NCBI GenBank assembly: GCA_943736015.1
Contig: OX031064.1
Span: 40,723,361 to 40,787,360, forward strand
Length of the DNA stretch: 64,000 bases
Source of the DNA: Tridacna crocea
Lineage: Eukaryota; Mollusca; Bivalvia; Cardiida; Cardiidae
Reading direction: 5' to 3'
Shown: piece by piece, positions 19,884 to 30,574 of the stretch
How the letters are laid out: each line of letters opens with the position of its first letter
Numbering within the stretch: the stretch's first letter is position 1
The notes under the pieces: model-generated
Told to the model about the DNA's origin: nothing
The model's database searches: none
What the model saw: the letters and a program-made list of their open reading frames with translations, nothing else
Made by a program: the position numbers and the translations under genes

Positions 19884-22690
19884 ATTTGATTTTGACTCAG
19901 GAACAAAAAAGGAAAAATTTAAAATTCTTCTTCTCTGAAACTAGAAGGTGCAGAGCTTTGATATTTGGTATTTAGCATCTCCTGGTGGACTTCACCAAGA
20001 TTGTTCATATGATGCCCCTGGGGTCAAAACTGGCCCCAACCTGGGGGTCACAAGTTTGAAACATAGGAACAAAGAAGGAAAACTTTAAATATCTTCTTCT
20101 CTGAAACAAGAAGGCATAGAGCTTTGATATTTGGTATGTAGCATCTCCTAATGGGCCGGTACCAAGATTGTTCATATGATGCCCCTGGGGGTCAAAACTG
20201 GCACCGCCCCGGGGGTCACAAGTTTGAAACGTCGGAACAAAGAAGGAACACTTTAAAATTCCTCTTCTCTGAAACTAGAACATGCATAGCTTTGATTTTT
20301 AGCTCACCTGAGCACAACGTGCTCAAGGGGAGCTTTTAGGATCACCCCGTGTCCGTCGTGCATCGTCAACAATTCTTTAAACATCAACTCTTCCTAAACA
20401 GGTGGGCCAATTTGGACCAAACTTGGCTGGAATGTTCCTTGGGAGGTCCTTTTTAAAAATTGTTCATAGAATTTGATTCTGTCAAAAACTCTGGTTGCCA
20501 TGGCAACGAAATGGAATTTTTTAGGTAATTCTTTAAAAATCTTCTTCTCTGAAACTGCTGGCCAGATTTTAAAATAATTTCACAGAGATGTTCCTTGGGT
20601 GACCCTTTTAAAAAATTGTTCACAAAATTTCGATCCATCAAGAAACATGGCTCTGGTGAATGGGGGTTCTTGCACTATACAGAAATGAGGGAATTTTTAA
20701 AAATTCTTCTTCTCTGAAACCACTGGCCAAATTTTAAAATAATTTCACAGAGATGTTCCTTGGGTGACCCTTTTCAAAAATTGTTCGCAAAATTTTGATC
20801 CGTCTAGAAACATGGCTCTGGTGAATGGGGGCTATTTGCGCTATAGGGAAATGAAGAAATTCTTAAAAATTCTTCTTCTCAGAAACCCCTGGTCAGATTT
20901 TGAAATAATTTCATAGAGATGTTCCTTGGTTGACCCTTTTCAAAAAGTATTCGTGAAATTTTGATCCGTCAAGAAACATGGCTCTGGTGAATGGGGGCTA
21001 CTTGCGCTATAGGGCAATAAAGAAATTCTTAAAAATTCTTCTTCTCTGAAACGGCTGGTCAGATTTTGGAGAATTTTCAGAGATATTCCTTGGGTGACCC
21101 TTTTCAAAAATTATTAGTGAAAGTGATTTGTCGAGAAACATTGCTCTGGTGAATGGGGGCTACTTGCACTATATGGAAATGAAGAATTTCTTGAAAATTC
21201 TTCTTCTCTGAAACGGCTGGTCAGATTTGAATTATTTCACGGAAATATTCCTTGAATGACCCTTTTCAAAATTTGTTCGCGAAACTTTGATACATGTAGG
21301 TCAAGAAACATGGCTCTGGTGAATGCGGGCTACTTGCACTGTATTGAAATTAAGAAACTCCTAAAAATTCTTCTTTTCTGAAACTGCTGGTCAGATTTTG
21401 AAAGGACTTTTACTGGTGACCTTTTAAAAATTGCTTGGCAAAATAATGATTTTGTCTCCAGTGTTTCAATACATTAAAAAAAAAGACTATGGTCCTCTCA
21501 AAAATTCAGGTGAGTGATCCAGGGCCATCTTGGCCCTCTTGTTGGTATGTAGCATCTCCTAGTGGACCTCTACCAAGATTGTTCATATGATGCCCCTGGG
21601 GTCAAAACTGGCCTCGTCACAGGGATCGCAAGTTTGAAACGTAGGAACAAAGAAGGAAAACTTTGAAATTCTTCTTTTCTAAAACTAGAAGGTGCAGAGC
21701 TTTGTTATTTGATATGTAGGTTCTCCTAGTGGACCTCTACAAAGATTGTTCGTATGATGCCCCTGGCCTCAAAACTGGCCCTCTCCCTAGGGTCACAAGT
21801 TTGAACCATAGGAACAAAAAAGGAAAACTTTAAAATTCTTCTTCTCTGAAACTAGAAAGTTTAGAGCTTTCATATTTTGTATGTAGCATCTCCTAGTGGA
21901 CCTCTACCAAGATTGTTCATATGATGCCCCTGGGGTCAAACCTGGTCCCACCCCGGGGGTCACAAGTTTGAAACGTCAGAACAAAGAAGGAAAACTTTAA
22001 AAATCTTCTTCTCTGAAACTAGAAAGTTCAGAGCTTTCATATTTGGTATGTAGCATCTCCTAGTGGACCTCTAGCAATTTTTTTAAATCATGCCCATGGG
22101 GTCAAACCTGGCCCCGCCCCAGGGGTCTCAAGTTTGAAACATAGGAACAAAAAAGGAAAACTTTAAAAATCTTCTTCTCTGAAACTAGAAAGTTCAGAGC
22201 TTTCATTTTTGGTATGTAGCATCCTCTAGTGAATCTCTACCAAGATTGTTCATATGATGCCCCTGGGGTCAAAACTGGCCCTGCCCAGGGGGTCACAAGC
22301 TTGAAACATAGGAACAAAGAAGGAAAACTTTAAAAATCTTCTTCTCTGAAACAAGAATGAGTAGAGCTTCGATATTTGGTATGTTTACCTCTATCTGCTA
22401 GTTTACCTCTACCAAGTTTGTTCAAATGATGTCCCTGGGGTTCAAACAGGCCAAGCCTGAAGGAAAACTTTTAAAAAAAATTTCTCTGAAACTGGAAGTC
22501 ATAGAGCTTTGATATTTCATAAATAGCATCTTCTAGTGGACCTCTACCAAATACGATACAATGATCCTGGAGTCCAAACTGGCCCCGCCCTGATGGTCAC
22601 AAGTTTGAACATGGGAACAAAGAAGGAAAACTTTTAAATTCCTCAGTTCTGAATGAAGATGGAAACTTCATATGTGTGTTCCTTATGATA
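19884..22690 (+). repeat. Pearl-like core array, about 165-bp units, with nested insertion
   Basis: Repeated units of CTTCTTCTCTGAAAC, TAGAAGG, GAGCTTTGATATTTGGTATG, TAGCATCTCCTAGTGGACC, ATGATGCCCCTGGGGTC, and GGGGGTCACAAGTTTGAAAC. About eleven to twelve units are present if the insertion at 20296-21543 is removed. A matching 3' terminal module (CTCAGGTGAGC ... GGTCCTCTTGTT) stands at 25298-25342, so the element may originally have reached there. Related arrays are at 35.9-37.5 kb and 52.9-54.4 kb. Confidence 0.7.
20296..21543 (+). mobile_element. Pearl-like element inserted inside another pearl-like array
   Basis: It starts TTTTTAGCTCACCTGAGCAC with a hairpin (GAGCAC AAC GTGCTC) and ends CAGGTGAGTGATCCAGGGCC, GGCCCTCTTGTT. 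The internal units of about 168 bp (TGGCTCTGGTGAATGGGGGC) differ from the host array's. It interrupts a host unit at GAGCTTTGAT / TTGGTATGTAGC, so the insertion is clean and younger than the host array. Confidence 0.75.
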
Positions 22691-22777
22691 GTCTGCCATG
22701 TCATTGAAAAAGGGGGTTTGGTGTAAATTTTCACTGTGGACCAATATCTCTTTCACTACAGGACAAAATGTAATTTA

Positions 22778-23553
22778 GGCCTCCTAGTGAAACCTTTAAA
22801 ACCTTTAAAAACCTTTAATTTCAGATCAAACCTTTAAAACCTTTACATTTCCCCAGAAAACCTTTAAAACGCCAAAATAGACTGTAATTCTCACTCAAAA
22901 CCTTTATATTTGCTCTGACTGGTTGCCGTGCTAGCTTAAAACAAGTAATGGATTTTGTTCTGCATTTTCCCTTCTTTTATGTGTAGTTAAACAATGCTGC
23001 TTTTGTTTCTTTCATCTTGAGTTTTTCAGAATGCTGTTGTGTTCACCAGACTACCATGCAGTAGCTGTTTGCAGTAGTGCACTCACCAAACCATGTCCAA
23101 ATTCTTAGGTTGGAAAATGATTGGGTGATTATAACAAATGCCAAGTTCTACTGATTGTGACAAGTTGAATAAAGAAAGAAAAAAAAATTACAGGTCCTGT
23201 GAGATGTTTGCACTACTGTAATGATGGACAAGGTTTGGTGAAGCTACAGCATTCTGAACAAAGGTGATGTAGATCCTACACTGTAAAACAGGAGCTATGT
23301 ATGATATAAATATGCAGAGAAAATAGGTATACACATTAAATAAGGTATGCATTATATTGCATAATTCAAACAGTATATAACATCAAAAAATGACTTTGGT
23401 ATGACTGTGGGTTTAATAAAGAAATGAGAACTTCGACGAAAATAGCCTTTATTTACTCTTTATTTTTTCATATTTTACACAAAAAGGCCTTTATTTTCAT
23501 ACACTGGAGCCTTTATAAAAACCTTTATTTTTGTTTTGGCCTGCTAGGAGGCC
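22778..23553. mobile_element. Short element with GGCCTCCTAG termini and AAACCTTTAAA clusters
   Basis: GGCCTCCTAG at 22778-22787 is exactly complementary to CTAGGAGGCC at 23544-23553. Just inside both ends lie several AAAACCTTTA motifs (seven or more on the left; CCTTTATTT types on the right). The interior contains no gene. It interrupts a pearl-type array. The superfamily is unknown and no target duplication was identified. Confidence 0.5.
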
Positions 23554-24084
23554 TGGTACTAATTAAACTTCATCTTGTTAAGCAACAGACAATAGTTATT
23601 TAATTTTATTTCATGAAACAACATGTTATCAAAAAAGGGGACTAAATGTATAATTTCATTATGGACCAATTACAGTCAGTTTGCCCATCCATCCACCTTG
23701 ACGGATATCTTCTAAAGTCCTTGGCATTTATGAAACTTCAAACATGTTTTCCTTAGGATAGTCTTTTGATACAATTTTCTTCTGTAAAATGTGTCACAGA
23801 AAAAGGGGTTACCTTTCACATACTGGGCTTGTTGAGCCCTGATAGATCAGTTAGTAATGTTGTGAGCTGTTAGTCTAGGGTTCCCAGTTTGCGCTGGCTT
23901 GGTTACTGTCTTGGCCAACATCCTTTGACATTTGATCAAAAGTTACTGAGACAAGTTTAATTTGTGTCTTACCAATGAGCGAATGATGTTTTAATCTGTC
24001 GACCACCATTTGACCAGGAAATTAATGCCTGGCCTTGCAAGTTAATTCAATCCCATACCATACAATCCTGATTTTCAGTTACCC

Positions 24085-25158
24085 CAGTGTTCCCACTGAA
24101 AATTTTGTTTGGGGGTTTTGTACCCCCTACAATTGAAAAATGGGGGTATAAGAAAACAAATGGGGGTACAGATTCAGAGAAAAACTAGTATGCACTCAAT
24201 AATTGTTTATTTAATGCCTCATTTTCGATTACATGCAGAACAATCATATACATGTAGATCTACTATGTGAATGTACATTTTTAACTGTAACTGACACTTA
24301 ATTGCTTGGTAAAGTGTTAACTAGTAGTCTTTATGCTTATCTTTTCACATGCCTTATCTACATTAACCATTGTTGAATTCTGACTGAAGACGGCTGTAGG
24401 CCTATTCAATAATGGACAATAATGATTCGCAAAGCAATCCATACTGATGATTTGCAGTAAAAAGGTTTGTTATATAAAGGTATTTGTGGAAATTTACAGC
24501 CTAAACCCATTAAAAGCTGAAAAGACAGTATGAAGTGACTGTGATAGGACAATGTCAAAGGGAGCATTTTGTTGTGTCATGGGTTTCTGCGTTTTTGGCC
24601 CGATCAATTTTTCATGTCCGTTTATTTATGAATGAGTATTTCTGCATGAAATGAATTCTTTTTTCTAGATTTTGAATGGTTCTACAACTAGTGTACCTTG
24701 CTTGTCTACGGGAACCCGAATTCTGAAACCCGAAAGCGTCTAAAGTATATTTCTGAGCTATTCCCAATGTAGGTTTCCAGATGAAAGATGTTGACGTCGA
24801 CAAAACGCTTTTTTTATCGACTGCTTTAAAGAAAAGAGAGCTGAAATAAGGAATTTTTTTTAAACAAAGGAGTCCCAGTCTGCAATATTATTGATCGTGA
24901 TAATAAAGTCCGAGTACGCCGACCATGTAAATCTTCTAAAAATAGAAAGCTGGAAATCCAAAGTTTTTTTGATGATCTATGTTTTCCGAAAATCGCACAC
25001 ATTACGAGAGCCGTTCTATGCAAGCGTTTCCTACTTTTTTTTGTTCGATCTTCTAATGTATTTTTGTGCGTGATTTCACGTATAGGTTTGTAATTTTGTA
25101 CGTGTTTTATTTAATTTATACGTGTTTCACGCACGATTTTGCGTGATCGGGAACTCTG
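24085..25158. mobile_element. Possible non-autonomous hAT-like element
   Basis: It starts CAGTGTTCCC and ends GGGAACTCTG, inverted with one mismatch and with the CA ends usual for hAT. It has a (T)GGGGGTA cluster near the left end. No transposase and no convincing 8-bp duplication (AGTTACCC against GACCCTGA), so the assignment is tentative. Confidence 0.4.
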
Positions 25159-25297
25159 GACCCTGAGTAAGGAAGGTTGCGAAAGCATTTTCAGAAAAGA
25201 AGAAAATGCTTTTTGCACAGTTACATACCCTGTCAGAATTATTTGGCCTTGAACTTTGATATTTGGTATTTAATCTTCATTGTAGACCTTTACTGCT

Positions 25298-25342
25298 TAG
25301 TACTCAGGTGAGCAATATAGGACCATCATGGTCCTCTTGTTT
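25298..25342 (+). repeat. Pearl-like 3' terminal module
   Basis: CTCAGGTGAGCAATATAGGA followed by the imperfect hairpin GGACCATCATGGTCC and TCTTGTT. It probably closes the array that starts at 19884. Confidence 0.6.
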
Positions 25343-25434
25343 ATTTTTCTGGGAAAAAGTTATCTCTTGGCTTTTTAACATTTGTATGGCAATACAGATT
25401 ATGGAGAGACTGCTGGCAGCCAACGTTTTCTCCA

Positions 25435-26290
25435 TTTTTATACGCCCGAAGGGTTGTAATACTATTATGTTATACCCCTGGTTGTTCGTCCGTCCGTTAG
25501 CAATTTCTTGTGTGCCCAACTCCTCCTACAGTTTCCATTGGAATTTTTTGAAACTTGCCACAATGAATCTCTATGATGTCTAGTTGTGCACCTGGGTCTT
25601 AGAATTTGGATTGCTGTTTGCATTCTAAAATTGTCTGCCCCTGATTCCTGAAATTATGAAGTTTTCACTTTGAATTTTTGTTCAGGCTATTAACTTCCAT
25701 ACTATAAAAGATATCAACTTGAAACTACATACACTGATAGAACACACTATGGAGAAGTGCACTGCACATGAACCATAACTCTACTATCTTTATTTTTTGA
25801 GTTATTGCCCTTTGTTAATTTTCAGTTTGAATTTTTGTCCTGGCCATAACTTCCAAACTATGAAGGCTATTAACTTGGAACTTCATACACTGATAGAACC
25901 CAATATGGAGAAGTGCATTGCACATGAATCATAACTCTACCATCTTAATTTTTTAGTTATTGCCCTTTGTTTATTTTTTTCAGTTTGAATTTTTGTCCAG
26001 GCCATAACTTCCAAACTATAAAAGCTATTAACTTGGAACTTCATACACTGATAGAACCCATTATGAAGAAGTGCATTGCTCAAGAACCATAACTCTGCCA
26101 TCCTTCCTTCTGAGTTATTGCCCTTTTCACTTTGAATTTTCGTCTGGGCCATAATTTCTAAAATATAAAAGATATGATCTTGGACCTTCAAAGACTGATA
26201 GAACACCTTGGGGATAAGAGCAATTCACAAAATTTGTAACTTTGCCAACATTATTTTTTTAGTTATTGCCCTTTAATATTTTTCACATAT
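25435..26290 (+). mobile_element. Pearl-like element with TTTTTATACG 5' module and four 150-bp units
   Basis: TTTTTATACGCCCGAAGGG repeats the 5' module seen at 914. Four units begin near 25675, 25828, 25983 and 26129 (TTTGAATTTTTGTCCAGGCC ... GAGTTATTGCCCTTTG). These are diverged relatives of the 156-bp repeat at 989-1975. A 3' terminal module was not found. Confidence 0.6.
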
Positions 26291-26917
26291 CATGGAGAAT
26301 AACTACTCTTCATTCATGGCCCATCTGTCAATGCAGCTCATTTCACTGACAAGCCCCTTTGGGCATATATGCGCCACTCTACGAAGCTCTTGTCTGAAAT
26401 GTTTTATATCTCTTCAAAAGAATCCCAACCATATGAGCCAGATTCAGATTTCTCCAATGCAAATGAACTTTTTTTTTGACAAGTCTACATTTTCCGAGTT
26501 GTAAAAAAGTTAATTAATGTCCGATGTCTTAATGTGCATAACATCACGAATGGAGAGAATTTGCTGGTGGCCACCATGTTCCTTAAATTATCTTAAAATT
26601 CTTTTTTTTATTTTCCTATTCCATAATAACAGTTAACTCTTGGGTCATATTAAATTGTCGACCCAAAATGTTTTGAAATTGACAAGTTCACATCTTGTTT
26701 CTGTCTACATTTTTCGTTTGAAGAAGTAATAGGTAAAACCAAAGCATGTATTACTCAATTACATGAATTTCACAACAATAGTACTTTCTCCACGCCAAAT
26801 ACATGTAAAGTGCAAATAAAGTTCAAAGCCGATTTTTTTTCAACGTCTCATTAAAATCGTTCCAGAACAAAGAGAAAATTACACCCCTAAATTATTAAAG
26901 CAAACAAAACATACAGC
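26291..26917. other. Non-coding stretch
   Basis: Nothing recognisable before the BEL/Pao target site duplication. Confidence 0.4.
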
Positions 26918-26922
26918 CAATA
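26918..26922. repeat. Target site duplication CAATA (left)
   Basis: Identical CAATA follows the right LTR at 35336-35340. Confidence 0.9.
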
Positions 26923-27181
26923 TGTGATGCCCTTACAGAGGAACACGCAACATCTCTTGGAATCAGTTTAATACCAATATGCATGAAACATGCTGTGGTA
27001 AAAAGACTGGTGATGGCTCTAGCCACAAAGAAGGACATCAACATTTCTAAGATCTTGACGGACAAATATCCATCAACATGGCATCTTCACGAAAAGCACA
27101 TGCGTCAAGGGAGATCACTTCCTCAGGAAAATCAGAAATTAATGCAACCAACAGCAGAAGGGAAGCAACTGCTACAAGACA
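26923..27181 (-). repeat. BEL/Pao 3' LTR
   Basis: On the minus strand it starts TGTCTTGTAGCAGTTGC and ends GGGCATCACA, giving the standard TG...CA. It is preceded (27182 onward) by a purine-rich GGTGGGGA, a plausible polypurine tract. It differs from the other LTR at 8 of 259 positions. A 75-codon frame on the plus strand is present in both LTRs and looks coincidental. Confidence 0.93.
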
Positions 27182-27332
27182 CTCCCCACCTGATATTAAT
27201 GGCATTAATATCACTTAAAATCAACTTAGTGATCTACATACAAAACTTTGTAAAAACTTGTAGCATACAAGGAAATGCAACTCAAGAATTTAAGTGGTTA
27301 TTGACTTTATAAACCTTTAAACTACAACAGAA

Positions 27333-28894
27333 TTATTGATCTTCATTCAATAAAAGTATGACCTCAGTACTTGGTCTCACCAACTTTGATGACTTGTTAT
27401 TCTTTGAAACCTCTATTTCAACCTTTCTCACCTTCCCATCCTCATCTGGGAAAATCTGTATTATACGCCCTAATGGCCAATTATTTCTATGTAATGACTT
27501 ATCACGAAGTAAGACAATATCCCCATTCTTCAAGTTGGGTTTGTCATGTAGCCATTTAGGTCTTCTCTGAAGTGTTTGTAGAAATTCTTGTTGCCACCTC
27601 TTCCAAAACATATCTGAAAGTAACTTGACCCTTTTCCATTGTGCAGAAAACATATTCTTTGAGTCTATTTCAATTTCTGAAGTATCAACATCAGTCTTCT
27701 GAATCAGAAGCATCGATGGTGACAACACCATCGGCATTTCTGGATCATTAGACACAGAAGCTATGGGCCTAGAATTCACTATCGACACTACCTCGGCCAT
27801 TAAAGTAACAAACACTTCATGAGTAAGTCTATGATCAGACACATTTGAAAGAATGTTATCCAGAATTCTATGAATGATACCAATGAGTCGTTCCCAGACT
27901 CCACCCATATGTGATGCATGAGGCAGATTAAATTTCCACACTGTTCCTTCATTAAACAGAAATCTTTTTATCTCTTGGTCTTCAATATTGACAGCATCTA
28001 TTTTCATCCCGTCAGTGGCACCAACGAAATTGGTGCCCCTGTCGGAACGAAAAAGATCTACCTTTCCTCGAATGGCTATGAATCTTTTGAGAGCATTAAT
28101 GAAAGAGGAACTACTCAAAGTACTCATTGATTCCACAACTTCTATATGGATTGCCCTTGTAGTCAAGCAGGTGAAAAGAATTCCCCATCGTTTATTGTTT
28201 GCATGCCCTCATCTAGTTTTTCTCACTAAAACTAGCCATGGTCCAAAGGCGTCAACCCCAACTGAAGAAAATGGAGGGCCAGGTACAAGTCTGTCTCTGG
28301 GTAAGTCTGCCATCTTTTGTTCACATCACCTTCCACGTTGTTTTCGGCAAGTGACACATTTAAAAATCACTGATGACACAACACGTTTACCACCGAGCAA
28401 CCAAAACCCAGCAGATCTCATGGCTCCTTCTGTGATGTGTCGTCCTTGGTGACAAACTTTGGCATGTATATCACGGATGATTAAAAGGGCAACATGACTT
28501 TTCCCGGGTAGTACAACTGGATGCTTCTCCTTTACATTAAGATCACCTCTGCCCAGACGACCTCCTACGCGTAATAAACCACTGGGATCAATAAAGACAT
28601 CTAACTTCCTTAAAACACTATTTCTAGGTGTAGGTTTACCCCTCTTTAAGCAACTAATTTCTTCTTCATAGGCTTCTTGCTGAACTAGTTTGATGATTAA
28701 AGATTCTGACTCCTTAGCACTTTGAATTTCAGAACAACACAGATGAGTTATCAGAATCAGCAATTTTACTATCCCTTGAAACAGACTTTGCTATGAGAAC
28801 ACGTCTAAGAAATGACATGGCTCTAACAAGCCCTTTCCAGCTTGAAAATTTTTTAAAGCAGCTTGTTTCAAGCCTGTTAGACTTCACACACATT
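27333..28894 (-). pseudogene. BEL/Pao integrase (broken)
   Basis: Reading from 28894 down: the tail of the RNase H/integrase linker (FSSWKGLVRAMSFLRRVL), a frame change between about 28763 and 28729, then an H2C2 zinc-binding integrase N-terminus (about 28590-28330; HAKVCHQGRHIT ... FKCVTCRKQRG). The catalytic core follows, with the first aspartate in VGVDAFGPW (near 28250), the second in RSDRGTNFVGA, and the glutamate in VWERLIGIIHRIL. A C-terminal domain with GDIVLLRDKSLHRNNWPLGR typical of BEL/Pao closes it. In-frame TGA stops are at 28326-28328 and 28209-28211. The last 277 codons (28166-27333) are uninterrupted. Confidence 0.92.
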
Positions 28895-28980
28895 GATTTT
28901 ATTTCACTCGGTTGTCTTACCAAATTAATCTTACAGATAGGATTTATCCAGGCTAATCGAGCATGACTCGCAAGACGCTT

Positions 28981-29039
28981 GCAAAAACAAAGCAAGCGTC
29001 TCGTGATCAAGATCACTCATGCATACCCGCCATGAATCA
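28981..29039 (+). repeat. Left inverted repeat of DIRS element
   Basis: 59 bp, perfectly complementary to 33875-33933. It includes part of a local hairpin (AGACGCTTG at 28974 and CAAGCGTCT near 28993). Confidence 0.92.
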
Positions 29040-29134
29040 AGTTTTATTTTCAGCGCTCGTCGAGCTCAGACATTTTTTTTCTCACTGTTGTCTTTTTTGT
29101 GTTTTCACTCTACGTTTTGAGTGTTTATTATTCA

Positions 29135-30556
29135 ATGGCGCAAGCTTCCATAGACGATGCTTTGTCCGATATACATTCGAACGTCAGCATTGCGACATCC
29201 GCGAAAAGTGGTGACAATTCTTCAAAGAAGTCTACTCGGACTACAGGTTCGTCGAAACTTAGTTTGAAAGATATGGATAAACGCATATCTGCTATGGAGT
29301 CTTCTATGCACGCTTGTTTGGAGCAAATTATGCATAGTTTGGATGTTCTTAATAGGTCTCAGCATACGGGTGGCACTTCTGCCTTGCCGAGAGCTGACCC
29401 AGAGACTTCAAGGGATAGTGCTCCGACAGGGAGGCGCAGACCCTTAATTAGTCTGAATAAATCTGGTATTGATAAGGATATTGTATCAGAGGACATCGTA
29501 TCCTTACATCCAAGACAGACAGAAATAAACGATTTGTTTGGTTTGGATGGTCTTTCTCAGCCAGAAATTACCAAATCTTCAGTTTCTGAGGACTCGGATA
29601 AAGGAAGATTCACTCAGTACACAAATACAGAAACCCCAAAATTGTTGGGTGAATTATTTGGAGATGAAAATACTGCTGCCAATACCTGCTCAGAGTTGGG
29701 CTTAGTTCTTGATGACTGTCAAGTTCAAGTCTTGAATAAGTCATGGCGTGCACAGATTCCTTAACATATTTCTTCATACAAGGAAGAATATAAAGTGTGC
29801 TTTCCAATTCATGAGAAAGCAGCTGCTACTTTACAAGTACCAGGACTTGATGATTTATTGGAGCCTATGTTGGCTAAGAGACATGGTCCAAAAAATTTTA
29901 AACCATGGGGAAAGCACAAACAACTTTGCACACAACCCCTAAAATCTATTGAAACATTGGGCTACCAAGGACAGTTAGCCTCTAGGATGAATATCATTGC
30001 CATAGCCTATATTCAGCAAGGCTTAGCATCCCTGCTTAAGACTTTGCAGGAAAAGGACTTGAATATTGATCGGGCAATTCAGAATGTTCGCGATTTATAT
30101 GATATGACCAATAAAGCAATGGATCAGGCTGGTAGGTCTGGAGCTTTTCATCATATGATACGTCGTAAAGCAGCAGTGTCAGATTCTGGCTTAAATACTT
30201 TGAAAGACATTCACTCAAAAGTAATGTTTCTGCCATTAACCGGTGATGGTGTGTTTGGACCTGGACTACAAGATAAACTGAAGTGTAGAAAAGAACAAAA
30301 AGAACAGTTATCTGATTTAGTTCCAGAGTTCTTTGAAAATAAAGCAGCAAAACGAAAAAACACAAGCTTTGATTATCGTTCAAATTTCAAGCAAGTAAGA
30401 CTTGACAACTCTAGTTTCAAGAGCAAAGGAAAGCAAAATAGTGCTTCTAGAGAAAAAGCATCCAAATATAGTTACAGAAACAGTAACAGCAATGCTCAAG
30501 AACAGAAGGAAAAGGAAGTTTCTGTTCCTTCCTTTCGGATCCCTAAAAAACAATGA
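29135..30556 (+). pseudogene. DIRS-element gag-like protein, one in-frame stop
   Basis: The start is taken at 29135 (MAQASIDDALSDIH) after a 12-codon hydrophobic lead-in from 29099. The N-terminal third is rich in serine, threonine and aspartate. A TAA at 29762-29764 interrupts the frame, which then continues from 29765 to a TGA at 30554-30556. The second half has helical repeats (KSIETLGYQGQLASRMNIIA) and a basic tail before the stop. It lies in the position and has the composition of DIRS gag proteins. No zinc knuckle is seen. The reverse transcriptase follows in the same frame. Confidence 0.7.
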
Positions 30557-30574
30557 CTCGGTAAGCAAAACTTT

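Noticed and set aside
24085-25158. Firm hAT assignment with 8-bp duplication
   Set aside because: Flanking octamers do not match. Only the CAGTGTTCCC-type ends support it, so kept as tentative.
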